Assembly: GCA_023387295.1 (NCBI GenBank)
Contig: JAEWIG010000361.1
Location: 1-6,618 of the forward strand
From: Bacillota bacterium
Lineage (GTDB): Bacteria > Bacillota > Bacilli > Bacillales > Cytobacillaceae
DNA: 6,618 bases
Direction: 5' to 3'
Shown here: positions 1 to 5,643 of the stretch, piece by piece
Layout: each line of letters starts with the position of its first letter
Numbering within the stretch: position 1 is the stretch's first letter
The notes under the pieces: generated by a model
Told to the model about the DNA's origin: nothing
Databases searched by the model: none
The model's input: only the letters and a program-made list of their open reading frames with translations
Program-made: the position numbers and the translations under genes

Positions 1-250
1 CATCAATAGTCCCCGGGCTATTTAGCACCGTTATACTATGTTTTAAAGCGAGACCACTTCTAGGACGTACTTGCGCTTCTGTTCCTCTTGGCAATTCTAT
101 TTGCAGCCCTGTTTGTATTAATCTTGCCTCTCCAGGTGGGATCTCAGCCGTTTCAATTGAATACAGATCCATCCCTGCATCCCCTGGATTTGCTTGCAAA
201 GGAATCTTTGCATCAGCATGAATTCTCTTAATTTTTACTTCTAAAGTCAT
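1..250 (-). CDS. dut: dUTPase (dUTP diphosphatase), 3' part missing at window edge
   Basis: This gene starts at ATG 250-248 and runs off the left edge after 83 codons, so only the N-terminal half is visible. The product hydrolyses dUTP to dUMP and pyrophosphate in the cytoplasm, lowering uracil in DNA and supplying dUMP for thymidylate synthesis. Homotrimeric dUTPase motif 1 is visible (AGMDLYS, residues 25-31), as are motif 2 (PRSGLALKHS, 63-72) and the first residues of motif 3 (GTID, 80-83), including the Asp that is expected to be catalytic by family knowledge. A GGGAG ribosome binding site (258-262) overlaps the nrdF stop codon and sits 7 bases before the ATG. The intergenic gap is 11 bases, so dut is very likely cotranscribed with nrdHIEF. 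I translated this region by hand. The family call is firm; only the missing C-terminal motifs 4 and 5 are unchecked. Confidence 0.93.
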   Translation of the reverse strand, partial: MTLEVKIKRIHADAKIPLQANPGDAGMDLYSIETAEIPPGEARLIQTGLQIELPRGTEAQVRPRSGLALKHSITVLNSPGTID

Positions 251-261
251 TTTGTTACTCC

Positions 262-1248
262 CTATCTATTCAATTTTGCATCGAAGTTAAACGTGTCGTC
301 CGTAATTGGAACGACTTTTGCTTTCGCATAAGTAGCCCCTTTTTGTGAAAAGAAATCATAGGTAGATCCTTCATTACGAATCCCATTCATGACAATTGGA
401 TTGACTTCTTCCTCTGGAAACATCGGATCGAAACCTATATTCATTAACGCTTTATTCGCGTTGTAGCGGACATATGCTTTAACCTCAGGTGAAAGACCCG
501 TTTCAGCATATACATCATCAGTATATTTCATTTCATTTTGATATAGGTCTAATAATAGCTCATAACCCCATACCTTCAATTCATCTTGCTTTTCCTTTGG
601 AAATTGCTTGAATATATTTTGTGCAAAATAACCTACTGCTACACCATGGATTGACTCGTCTCGGAGAATAAGGGAAATAATCTCTGCACTATTTCGCAGG
701 AACCCTTGTCCACCTAAATACAGAGGATAGAAAAATCCTGAGTAAAATAAGAACGATTCAAGCATGACGGATGAGAACAACGCTTTCCATAGGCTTTCTG
801 CATTTCCTTCTTCTATACTGTTATAAATATCGCCGATTTTTTTGGCTTTGTATTGTAGATATTCATTTTTCTTCACCCATTCAAAAAGCTCGTCGATTTC
901 TGTGTTCGTACAAAGGGTTGTGAAGATATATGAATAAGATTTCGCATGAATGGCTTCAAAGGCCGCAAAAACAGTAAAAACCGCCTTTTCTTGTAAATCG
1001 GGTGCATAATCAGCAATATGATTCATACCAATATTTGTTTGTACGGTATCTAACAATGTCAATCCAGCAAGAACTTTTTTATAAGTATCTTGATGCTCAA
1101 AATTTTGCCATTGTTTAACGTCTTTACTAACGGCAATTTCTTCGGGGAACCAAATTTGCTTCCATTGCTGATCCCAAAATACTTGGGCAAGCTCACTTGT
1201 TGGCTTATTCCAGTTGACTGCCTCATATGGAAAGGTCAAATTTGACAT
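262..1248 (-). CDS. nrdF: Class Ib ribonucleotide reductase, radical (beta) subunit
   Basis: NrdF houses the dimetal centre and stable tyrosyl radical that initiates ribonucleotide reduction in NrdE. The product is 328 residues, typical of the family. Visible dimetal ligands are D67, E98, H101, E164, E198 and H201, with the radical tyrosine at Y105 in HAKSY, the same spacing as in Bacillus NrdF. The acidic, aromatic C-terminal tail (TDDTFNFD) resembles the peptide that docks into NrdE. ATG 1248 was chosen because the protein then begins MSNLTFPYE, as family members do, and GAGGAG (1257-1262) lies 8 bases upstream. The frame stays open for 23 more codons, but these lie inside nrdE and look unrelated to NrdF. 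The start overlaps the end of nrdE by 13 bases, which suggests translational coupling. The adjacent nrdI implies that a Mn(III)2-tyrosyl cofactor can be built. Confidence 0.97.
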   Translation of the reverse strand: MSNLTFPYEAVNWNKPTSELAQVFWDQQWKQIWFPEEIAVSKDVKQWQNFEHQDTYKKVLAGLTLLDTVQTNIGMNHIADYAPDLQEKAVFTVFAAFEAIHAKSYSYIFTTLCTNTEIDELFEWVKKNEYLQYKAKKIGDIYNSIEEGNAESLWKALFSSVMLESFLFYSGFFYPLYLGGQGFLRNSAEIISLILRDESIHGVAVGYFAQNIFKQFPKEKQDELKVWGYELLLDLYQNEMKYTDDVYAETGLSPEVKAYVRYNANKALMNIGFDPMFPEEEVNPIVMNGIRNEGSTYDFFSQKGATYAKAKVVPITDDTFNFDAKLNR

Positions 1249-3329
1249 GCTACGCACTCCTCTAATGTTTGTAATCGTTGACGAACATAGTAAACTGACT
1301 TTATGCCCTTCATCCAAGCATAAATATAAATTTTCGCTAGTTGCTCGGTTGTCCAGTTATCCGTAACATAAAGCGTCATCGAAATTCCTTGATCTACATG
1401 TTTTTGAGCAGTAGCATATAAATCTATTAAATCATATGGATTGACATCGTAAGCCTCCACGTATAAATGCTTATTATCATTTGTTAAATGAGGCATTGGA
1501 TAGATTGTGCGACTGTCGGCATAATCACGTACTTCAACACGCTCTGTGCAAGGAGCAATCGAAGCTGTACTGCTACGAATATATGAAATACTTCCTGTTG
1601 GCGCAATCGCTAAACGGTATGAATGGAATAAGCCGTATTGCATAACTTCTGCCTTTAAAGTCTGCCACATTTTCTGCGTGATAATTGGTACATTCCCTAG
1701 CGCTTTTATGACAATCGGTTCTAGTTCTTGCTCCACTTTATTCACATATGGGTCAAAGTAAACACCTGATGCATAGTCACTATCCTCATATCGATAGAAT
1801 GTCTCACCAAGTTCTTTAGCAATTTCCATTGATGTTTTCAGTGAGTAGTAGTTCATTGCTTCCATAAAGCAATCAATAAATTCTATTGATTCCCTTGAAC
1901 CGTATAGGATTCCTTGTGATACAAGATGTCCGTGTAAATTCATCGCACCAAGCCCTACAGAATGCATGATTTTATTTGCCTTGCTAACAGAAGGCACATT
2001 TTTGATGTCGGTCATTTGGGAAACATTTGTAAGCAAACGCATCGCTGTATCTACTAGCTTCTCAAAATCCTTTACTTTGCTCGCTGCATGGATATCAATT
2101 GAGCCTAAATTACAAGATACATCTAAGCCGTACTCATTTGGTTTGTCTTGATCAGTAATGATACTTGTTTGCTGAACTTGTAAAATTTCCGTACAAAGAT
2201 TAGACATTTTGACGCGGCCAATATTTTTGAGTGGATGAACTTCATTGACATTATCATCGAAGATTTCAAATGGATAGCCCGATTCAAATTGCGCCTTTTT
2301 CACTTCTGTATAGAGCTTCCTGGCATTTAGTCGTTTGATTTTACGGATATTCGGATTATCGAGTAACTCGTGATACATCTCTGTAATTGAAATCTCAGAC
2401 ATCCGCTTCCCATATTCTTTATAAATGTCATACGGACTAAACAATACAATATCTTTATCGCGTTTCATTAGTTCAAAGAAGACACTTGGAATAATAATTC
2501 CTGTTGATAGTGTAGCTAAGCGAATTTTGTCATCGGCATTTGGTTTTTTCGATGAAATAAAATTTTCGATATCTGCATGAAAAATATTTAAGTATGCAAC
2601 ACCCGATCCATTTCGTTGTCCAAGCTGATTAGAATAGCTAAATGAGTTTTCTAAAAGCTTTGCGACAGGTAGTACACCACTGGCACGGTTTAAAATTCCT
2701 TTAATCGGGTCGCCTAATGGTCGCAAATCGGTTAAATTCACCCCTACTCCGCCGCCAAGACGTGATAATTCTAAACAATAGCCGATATTTTCCGCAATGC
2801 TATTCATCGAGTCATCCATTGTTAGTTTAAAACAGCTAACTAATTCGCCGCGCGCTTTCTTCCCGCTATTTAAAGCAGTTGGAGTTGCTGGTTGATAGGC
2901 CTCCATCATCGCTTCCAATGCTCGTTCTGCTAACTCCGGATTCCCTTGAGCTAAATACAAGGCAATGATCACAATGCGATCTTCGTACTTTTCTAAAATT
3001 TCTTCTCCATCACGGCTTTTCATTGCATAGCTATCGTAAAACTTGCTAGCACTCATAAAAGACGGAAAACGGAAGTGATAATCATAAGCCTTTTTGTACA
3101 TGCTTTTGATAAATTCCATGTCATACATGTCAAGAAAGTCTTTTTCATAATAGCCTTCATCAACTAAATAACGAATTTTTTCTTCTATATCAATAAAGTA
3201 ACGAAGACGTACATTGACATATTCTAAAAAATAACGGCGCGTTGCTTCGCGGTCCTTTTCCAATTCTAATTGTCCAGTTGTGCTGTAGCGATTAAGAACA
3301 TCATTGTTTAGCTTTAAATACGTCTTCAT
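1236..3329 (-). CDS. nrdE: Class Ib ribonucleotide reductase, catalytic (alpha) subunit
   Basis: NrdE reduces ribonucleoside diphosphates to deoxyribonucleoside diphosphates in the cytoplasm, using the radical relayed from NrdF. It has 697 residues, normal for class Ib, with an N-terminal region too short for a full ATP cone. Active-site elements are in order: C166 (first redox cysteine, VSCFKL), N377-L378-C379-T380-E381 (thiyl radical cysteine with the Asn and Glu partners), C406 (second redox cysteine, SCNLGSID), the APTGSIS loop at 576-582, and the Tyr pair Y680/Y681 for radical transfer. The tail ends in C692-V-A-C695, the swinging cysteine pair that is re-reduced by a redoxin such as the NrdH encoded upstream. 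Its ATG overlaps the nrdI stop as ATGA (3326-3329), with a GAGGGTGA ribosome binding site at 3334-3341. No catalytic residue is missing. Confidence 0.97.
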   Translation of the reverse strand: MKTYLKLNNDVLNRYSTTGQLELEKDREATRRYFLEYVNVRLRYFIDIEEKIRYLVDEGYYEKDFLDMYDMEFIKSMYKKAYDYHFRFPSFMSASKFYDSYAMKSRDGEEILEKYEDRIVIIALYLAQGNPELAERALEAMMEAYQPATPTALNSGKKARGELVSCFKLTMDDSMNSIAENIGYCLELSRLGGGVGVNLTDLRPLGDPIKGILNRASGVLPVAKLLENSFSYSNQLGQRNGSGVAYLNIFHADIENFISSKKPNADDKIRLATLSTGIIIPSVFFELMKRDKDIVLFSPYDIYKEYGKRMSEISITEMYHELLDNPNIRKIKRLNARKLYTEVKKAQFESGYPFEIFDDNVNEVHPLKNIGRVKMSNLCTEILQVQQTSIITDQDKPNEYGLDVSCNLGSIDIHAASKVKDFEKLVDTAMRLLTNVSQMTDIKNVPSVSKANKIMHSVGLGAMNLHGHLVSQGILYGSRESIEFIDCFMEAMNYYSLKTSMEIAKELGETFYRYEDSDYASGVYFDPYVNKVEQELEPIVIKALGNVPIITQKMWQTLKAEVMQYGLFHSYRLAIAPTGSISYIRSSTASIAPCTERVEVRDYADSRTIYPMPHLTNDNKHLYVEAYDVNPYDLIDLYATAQKHVDQGISMTLYVTDNWTTEQLAKIYIYAWMKGIKSVYYVRQRLQTLEECVACQI

Positions 3330-3685
3330 CCCGTCACCCTCGTTTCATAAAACGTTTGAATGGCTTCATAATCAGCCTGATATCCTCGTAAATCTATTTT
3401 ACGCACTACGGGAATATGATACATTGATGCTATTTTGTCACCAGCACCCCCAAATAGCGTATGACCGAAATTACTATTCCCACTAACAACGACACCTTTA
3501 CATAGTTTTGCGTTTTGTTCTAAAAAACGTTCAACCTTTTGAGGAATTTCCCCTAACCCATCTGTGTATGTCATCAACAGGTAAGGCTTGTCCAACCTTA
3601 ATTCCTCTGAAACCTCAATTAAATTTGCAGTTAATTTCGAGGCAATATATCGGACATTGCCAGTTCGACTAGCATAAGCAATCAT
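3326..3685 (-). CDS. nrdI: Flavodoxin-like NrdI, class Ib RNR activator
   Basis: NrdI is an FMN protein that supplies the oxidant for assembling the Mn(III)2-tyrosyl radical in NrdF. The 119-residue product matches the usual family length. An FMN phosphate-binding loop is visible near the N-terminus (SRTGN, 6-10), followed by a second flavin-contacting loop (TYTDGLGE, 39-46) and a third (SGNSNFG, 68-74), in the standard NrdI order. The ATG overlaps the nrdH stop as ATGA (3682-3685). No good Shine-Dalgarno sequence precedes it (only a weak GAG about 10 bases away), so translation probably depends on ribosomes finishing nrdH. It in turn overlaps nrdE by four bases. Flavodoxin for another pathway is unlikely given its size and position. 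Confidence 0.95.
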   Translation of the reverse strand: MIAYASRTGNVRYIASKLTANLIEVSEELRLDKPYLLMTYTDGLGEIPQKVERFLEQNAKLCKGVVVSGNSNFGHTLFGGAGDKIASMYHIPVVRKIDLRGYQADYEAIQTFYETRVTG

Positions 3686-3906
3686 TGCGCTATCAGCTCT
3701 ATTTGAGAAATAACTTCCTGTACATCACCGTAGAATTTTCCATTATATTCAAGAACAGGGACACTTAAAAAACCTGCTTCCATAATCGTTTGCTTTGCCT
3801 GTTCATCATGATCAATATTAATAATTTCTGCTTCAAGTCCTGCTTGTTGTAATTCGGATTTTACCCAAAGGCATTTAGGGCAAACTGTTTTCGTATAAAG
3901 TTTCAT
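3682..3906 (-). CDS. nrdH: Glutaredoxin-like redoxin, probable electron donor to NrdEF (NrdH role)
   Basis: This is a 74-residue thioredoxin-fold protein with a CxxC redox site (C9-P-K-C12) directly after the first beta strand and a cis-proline segment (SVPV, P50) as in glutaredoxins. By position, first gene of the nrdIEF cluster, it probably reduces the C-terminal cysteine pair of NrdE. Classical NrdH proteins carry CVQC and a C-terminal SGFRP-type signature. Here the site is CPKC and the matching C-terminal region reads FYGDVQEV, so strict NrdH membership is uncertain and it may be a NrdH-like glutaredoxin. The start is supported by an AGAGGGG ribosome binding site (3914-3920) 7 bases upstream. 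Its stop overlaps the nrdI start. Confidence 0.85.
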   Translation of the reverse strand: MKLYTKTVCPKCLWVKSELQQAGLEAEIINIDHDEQAKQTIMEAGFLSVPVLEYNGKFYGDVQEVISQIELIAQ

Positions 3907-3941
3907 GTAATAACCCCTCTTTTCGTAAAAGTAAATAATTT

Positions 3942-3955
3942 TGAGTATCTACTCA
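3942..3955. repeat. Short 6-2-6 palindrome in the nrdH leader
   Basis: TGAGTA, two bases, then TACTCA form a perfect inverted repeat 36 bases upstream of the nrdH start. It could be a small operator or simply part of the adjacent element. No known regulator motif is recognised, and a palindrome of this size can occur by chance in AT-rich DNA. Confidence 0.3.
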
Positions 3956-3967
3956 CAACCCACTTTG

Positions 3968-4052
3968 TAAAATGTCGTCGGCTTCATTTCCCTGCGCTTA
4001 CGATTACTTCGTTTACATCTAGGCTTGCTCAATGAATCCGACGACGATTTTA
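3968..4052. repeat. 85-base imperfect inverted repeat, possible MITE-like or structured leader element
   Basis: The arms GTCGTCGGCTTCATT (3974-3988) and AATGAATCCGACGAC (4031-4045) pair at 14 of 15 positions. Outside them TAAAAT (3968-3973) pairs with ATTTTA (4047-4052) if G4046 is bulged, giving about 20 pairs around a 42-base loop. The element lies between the riboswitch terminator and nrdH, where a standard leader needs nothing. The TA-bounded inverted ends and locally higher GC suggest a small dispersed repeat, but a functional RNA hairpin is equally possible. There is no U-tract on the operon strand after it, so it is not a second intrinsic terminator. Confidence 0.6.
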
Positions 4053-4064
4053 TTTTCACACAGG

Positions 4065-4096
4065 AAAAAAGCTATCTCTTCGAGAAGAGATAGCTT
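4065..4096 (-). terminator. Intrinsic terminator of the B12 riboswitch expression platform
   Basis: On the minus strand AAGCTATCTCTT, a CTCG tetraloop and AAGAGATAGCTT form a perfect 12-bp stem that runs into a run of six T (four beyond the stem). It lies about 75 bases after the aptamer and well before nrdH, so stopping here would silence the whole operon. It is the OFF structure expected when cobalamin is bound. Confidence 0.9.
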
Positions 4097-4154
4097 GAAA
4101 TGGAAACGTTCAGAGATAAAACATGGTGACGTCTCCATCTCTCAATCCCCGAAG
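4078..4154 (-). promoter_or_regulatory. Candidate antiterminator pairing
   Basis: The segment at 4135-4154 on the transcript (CTTCGGG, a GATT bulge, then GAGAGATGG) can pair with 4078-4093 (CTATCTCTT then CTCGAAG). This gives about 9 plus 7 pairs, including G-U pairs. It would sequester the 5' arm and loop of the terminator and allow read-through when cobalamin is absent. The link from the aptamer to this switch is not visible to me, so the mechanism is a model. Confidence 0.45.
4097..4141 (-). promoter_or_regulatory. Hairpin flush with the terminator, candidate anti-antiterminator
   Basis: On the transcript, GAGATGGAGACGT (4141-4129) pairs with ACGTTTCCATTTC (4109-4097): 13 pairs including two G-U, around a 19-base loop. 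The stem ends exactly where the terminator stem begins. Its 5' arm contains most of the bases proposed for the antiterminator, so the two cannot form together. This assignment is inferred from base pairing read by eye. Confidence 0.5.
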
Positions 4155-4168
4155 AAATGATTAATCTG

Positions 4169-4330
4169 TTTTATATAGGCAGGTCTCCTGGCTTTGCTTC
4201 ATCCTCTGATTCCCTTCCCATGCGAATGCACAGTGGCTTTGAATCATCGTCAGCTTCACAGTTGCGGGGACAGCGTCGGTATTACACCGAACTTCCCTAT
4301 TAAACTACATCTAGTAGTACCTGTATAAAA
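4169..4330 (-). promoter_or_regulatory. Cobalamin (B12) riboswitch aptamer
   Basis: Read on the minus strand the conserved blocks of the cobalamin riboswitch are present in order: TTAATAGGGAA, GGTGTAATACC, CCCCGCAACTGTGA (4256-4269), GCCACTG (4231-4237), GGGAAGG, and the B12 box AGCCAGGAGACCTGCC (4178-4193). TTTATA plus AGGT at the 5' end can pair with ACCT and TATAAA at the 3' end to close P1, giving an aptamer of about 162 bases. It binds adenosylcobalamin or a related cobalamin and normally lowers expression of the downstream genes. Here these encode a B12-independent ribonucleotide reductase rather than cobalamin synthesis or transport. Confidence 0.97.
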
Positions 4331-4364
4331 CGAATACAATATATTGTTTTTCAATAGTTTTAAG
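4323..4364 (-). promoter_or_regulatory. Approximate promoter zone of the nrd operon
   Basis: The transcript must begin just 5' of the aptamer. On the minus strand TTGAAA (4354-4349) is a plausible -35, but matching -10 candidates 17-20 bases away fall inside the P1 stem. Alternatively TATTGT (4341-4336) could be a -10 with a poor -35 near 4359-4364, which would put the start just outside P1. Either choice overlaps the NrdR box. No single hexamer pair is convincing. Confidence 0.35.
4334..4349. promoter_or_regulatory. Candidate NrdR box
   Basis: ATACAATATATTGTTT matches the NrdR consensus ACACWATATHTWGTGT at 14 of 16 positions and lies immediately upstream of the aptamer, where the operon promoter should be. 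NrdR is the ATP/dATP-sensing repressor of ribonucleotide reductase genes. NrdR sites usually come as two boxes about 31 bases apart. I see no good second box at that spacing, which lowers confidence. Confidence 0.55.
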
Positions 4365-4500
4365 TTTACCATCCATCAAATTAAAAGTAAATCTATAAAT
4401 AGGAATTTTATTCTATCGAAAAGTCTAAATCCTAGAAAAATTATTAAAAGACTTATATCGTTTTCTATCTTAATAATTACATTTTCGCGCTCAATTGTAA

Positions 4501-4506
4501 TATAAT
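4501..4506 (+). promoter_or_regulatory. -10 box of the lipoprotein gene
   Basis: A perfect TATAAT lies 58 bases upstream of the chosen ATG 4565, predicting transcription from about 4513 and a leader of roughly 50 bases. No good -35 is visible at 16-18 bases spacing (the region near 4477-4483 reads TTACATT). The upstream ATG at 4505 falls within this box and so is not the translation start. Between 4365 and 4500 I see only AT-rich sequence with no other recognisable signal. Confidence 0.55.
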
Positions 4507-4564
4507 GGCATTGCGTGTTGTTAAAATTATGCATTTTATACTCTATGACATTAGGAGTGAGTAT

Positions 4565-5470
4565 ATGGGAAAAGGTAAAATGTGTGTATGTTTTATTACT
4601 ATTATTGTTTCTTTACTTGGTTGTGTACCTGCTGACGAAAAAGTAAATACCGAAAATAATACTGGATACATTGAAACCTTTCAGTTTGTTTCAAATGATG
4701 AAAACGTATCATTTAAGGTTTATAATCAAGCCAATGTTTCACAAGAAGAATTAGAGGATATCAAATTAAAAACGATAGAAGCATATGATTTTATACTAGA
4801 ATCTATAAAAAACAACTATGAAAGAGCAAGTGAAATTAACATTTACTTAAAAGAAGGAACTGAAAGATCTTCTGCGAGTAAAACAACTATCCATTTGTTT
4901 AAAAGTCATGGGTATTCCTTTCCTCTTGTCCATGAATTAACCCACAGCTTGTTAGGGATAGGTAAAGGCTTTGATCATAATGCACATGGACATCTAACCC
5001 AGGAAGGCCTTGCTGAATATATGCAGTATGAAATTGGAGAGCTAAACGACCTTTTATACAATATTCCCGTTCATAAAAAGATGAAATATTTAATAGAAAG
5101 AAATAAAAACATACCACTTTACAAGTTAGTTGATTTAAAAATAGAACAAAATATTTTTTTTTGGAATGCAGTAGATGAACAGGAAAATACATTAATTTGG
5201 ATAGGTTATGTTCAAGCAGGTTCTTTTGTTACCTACTTAATTGATAAATATGGTTTCGAAAATTTTTCATCCATTTATAATCATCCAGAATTAAATAAGC
5301 AGGTTAAATTTATTTATAACAAAAGCATTGAAGAATTAGAGAAAGAGTGGATCGAATATGTAAATTCGAACACTGATTCTCTCTCCACTAAAGAGCTGAA
5401 TGCACCACCAATGCTATATTATCAACAAGCTTTAGACTTAATCGATAAAGATATTTTTGAAAGAGAATGA
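4565..5470 (+). CDS. Secreted lipoprotein with HExxH zinc metallopeptidase motif (peptidase MA-like)
   Basis: This 301-residue protein begins with a short basic start (MGKGK), a hydrophobic stretch and a lipobox SLLGC with the modifiable Cys at residue 20, so it is probably anchored to the outer face of the membrane. A gluzincin-like zinc site follows: HELTH at 123-127 and EGLAEY at 147-152, whose first Glu is the likely third ligand. The segment YVQAGSFVTYLIDKYG (215-230) is typical of the C-terminal half of peptidase MA-like domains. The start is ATG 4565 because AGGAG (4553-4557) lies 7 bases upstream and the lipoprotein signal then starts correctly; the 20 extra codons back to 4505 overlap the -10 box. 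The substrate is unknown. The gene stands alone, divergent from the nrd operon, with no visible functional link to it. Codon use looks more AT-rich than in the nrd genes. Confidence 0.85.
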   Translation: MGKGKMCVCFITIIVSLLGCVPADEKVNTENNTGYIETFQFVSNDENVSFKVYNQANVSQEELEDIKLKTIEAYDFILESIKNNYERASEINIYLKEGTERSSASKTTIHLFKSHGYSFPLVHELTHSLLGIGKGFDHNAHGHLTQEGLAEYMQYEIGELNDLLYNIPVHKKMKYLIERNKNIPLYKLVDLKIEQNIFFWNAVDEQENTLIWIGYVQAGSFVTYLIDKYGFENFSSIYNHPELNKQVKFIYNKSIEELEKEWIEYVNSNTDSLSTKELNAPPMLYYQQALDLIDKDIFERE

Positions 5471-5643
5471 CCCTATTTCAAAAATAGTTTTCTATTTAAA
5501 ATTTAATAAAATACCTCCTCTACTAGATGAAATGCACCCCAATTGTTAGACACAATCTAACAATTGGGGTGCAATTCAAAATTTATACTTTTGAATAACC
5601 TCTTTTCGTCTGCTCAAACACACTTTTAGTTTTATAACTTGTT
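5471..5643. other. Convergent intergenic region
   Basis: No gene is seen here. Besides the long palindrome listed separately, it has a weak hairpin right after the lipoprotein stop (CTATTT 5473-5478 with AAATAG 5482-5487, then TTTT) and a 7-bp hairpin (TTCAAAA 5575-5581 with TTTTGAA 5589-5595). Either could help end transcription of the flanking genes, but both are weak and AT-rich. Confidence 0.5.
5533..5573. terminator. 18-bp perfect palindrome, probable bidirectional terminator
   Basis: TGCACCCCAATTGTTAGA (5533-5550), a 5-base loop and its exact complement (5556-5573) form a perfect 18-bp hairpin; three more pairs follow after one mismatch. It lies midway between two convergent genes, the usual place for a shared terminator. 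Neither strand shows a proper T-run after the stem (only ATTC or ATTTC), so termination strength is uncertain and another role is possible. Confidence 0.6.

Larger units (their letters stand above)
3907..4333 (-). promoter_or_regulatory. Long 5' leader of the nrdHIEF-dut operon
   Basis: This stretch of more than 400 bases between nrdH and the presumed transcription start contains no credible reading frame. Read on the minus strand it holds a cobalamin riboswitch aptamer, a candidate antiterminator and competing hairpin, an intrinsic terminator, an 85-base imperfect hairpin, a small 14-base palindrome, and the nrdH ribosome binding site. The arrangement is that of a transcription-attenuation leader controlling the whole operon. 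The 5' boundary is an estimate, because the promoter is not sharply defined. Confidence 0.8.

Noticed and set aside
1249..1317. Upstream extension of nrdF (23 residues)
   Set aside because: It lies within the nrdE coding sequence, is unlike NrdF N-termini, and a strong ribosome binding site marks ATG 1248.
1546..2151. Two short plus-strand reading frames (1546-1761 and 1966-2151)
   Set aside because: They lie wholly inside nrdE on the opposite strand, have no ribosome binding site or recognisable protein, and are shadows of a well-supported gene.
3304..3486. Plus-strand 60-residue reading frame
   Set aside because: It is antisense to nrdI and the nrdE start, with no supporting signals.
3925..3960. 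Possible second promoter downstream of the riboswitch (TTGTGA with TTTACT on the minus strand)
   Set aside because: The hexamer matches are poor and AT-rich sequence gives such hits easily; it would bypass the riboswitch, so stronger evidence is needed.
3968..4052. Integron attC site or CRISPR repeat
   Set aside because: There is a single copy, with no core GTTRRRY site, no spacer array and no integrase or cas gene nearby.
4303..4318. Second NrdR box at the usual 31-base spacing
   Set aside because: The sequence there (ACTAC...GTAGT) belongs to the aptamer's first arm and matches the NrdR consensus at few positions.
4899..5192. Minus-strand 97-residue reading frame
   Set aside because: It is antisense to the conserved zinc-motif region of the lipoprotein gene, and its translation shows no family features.
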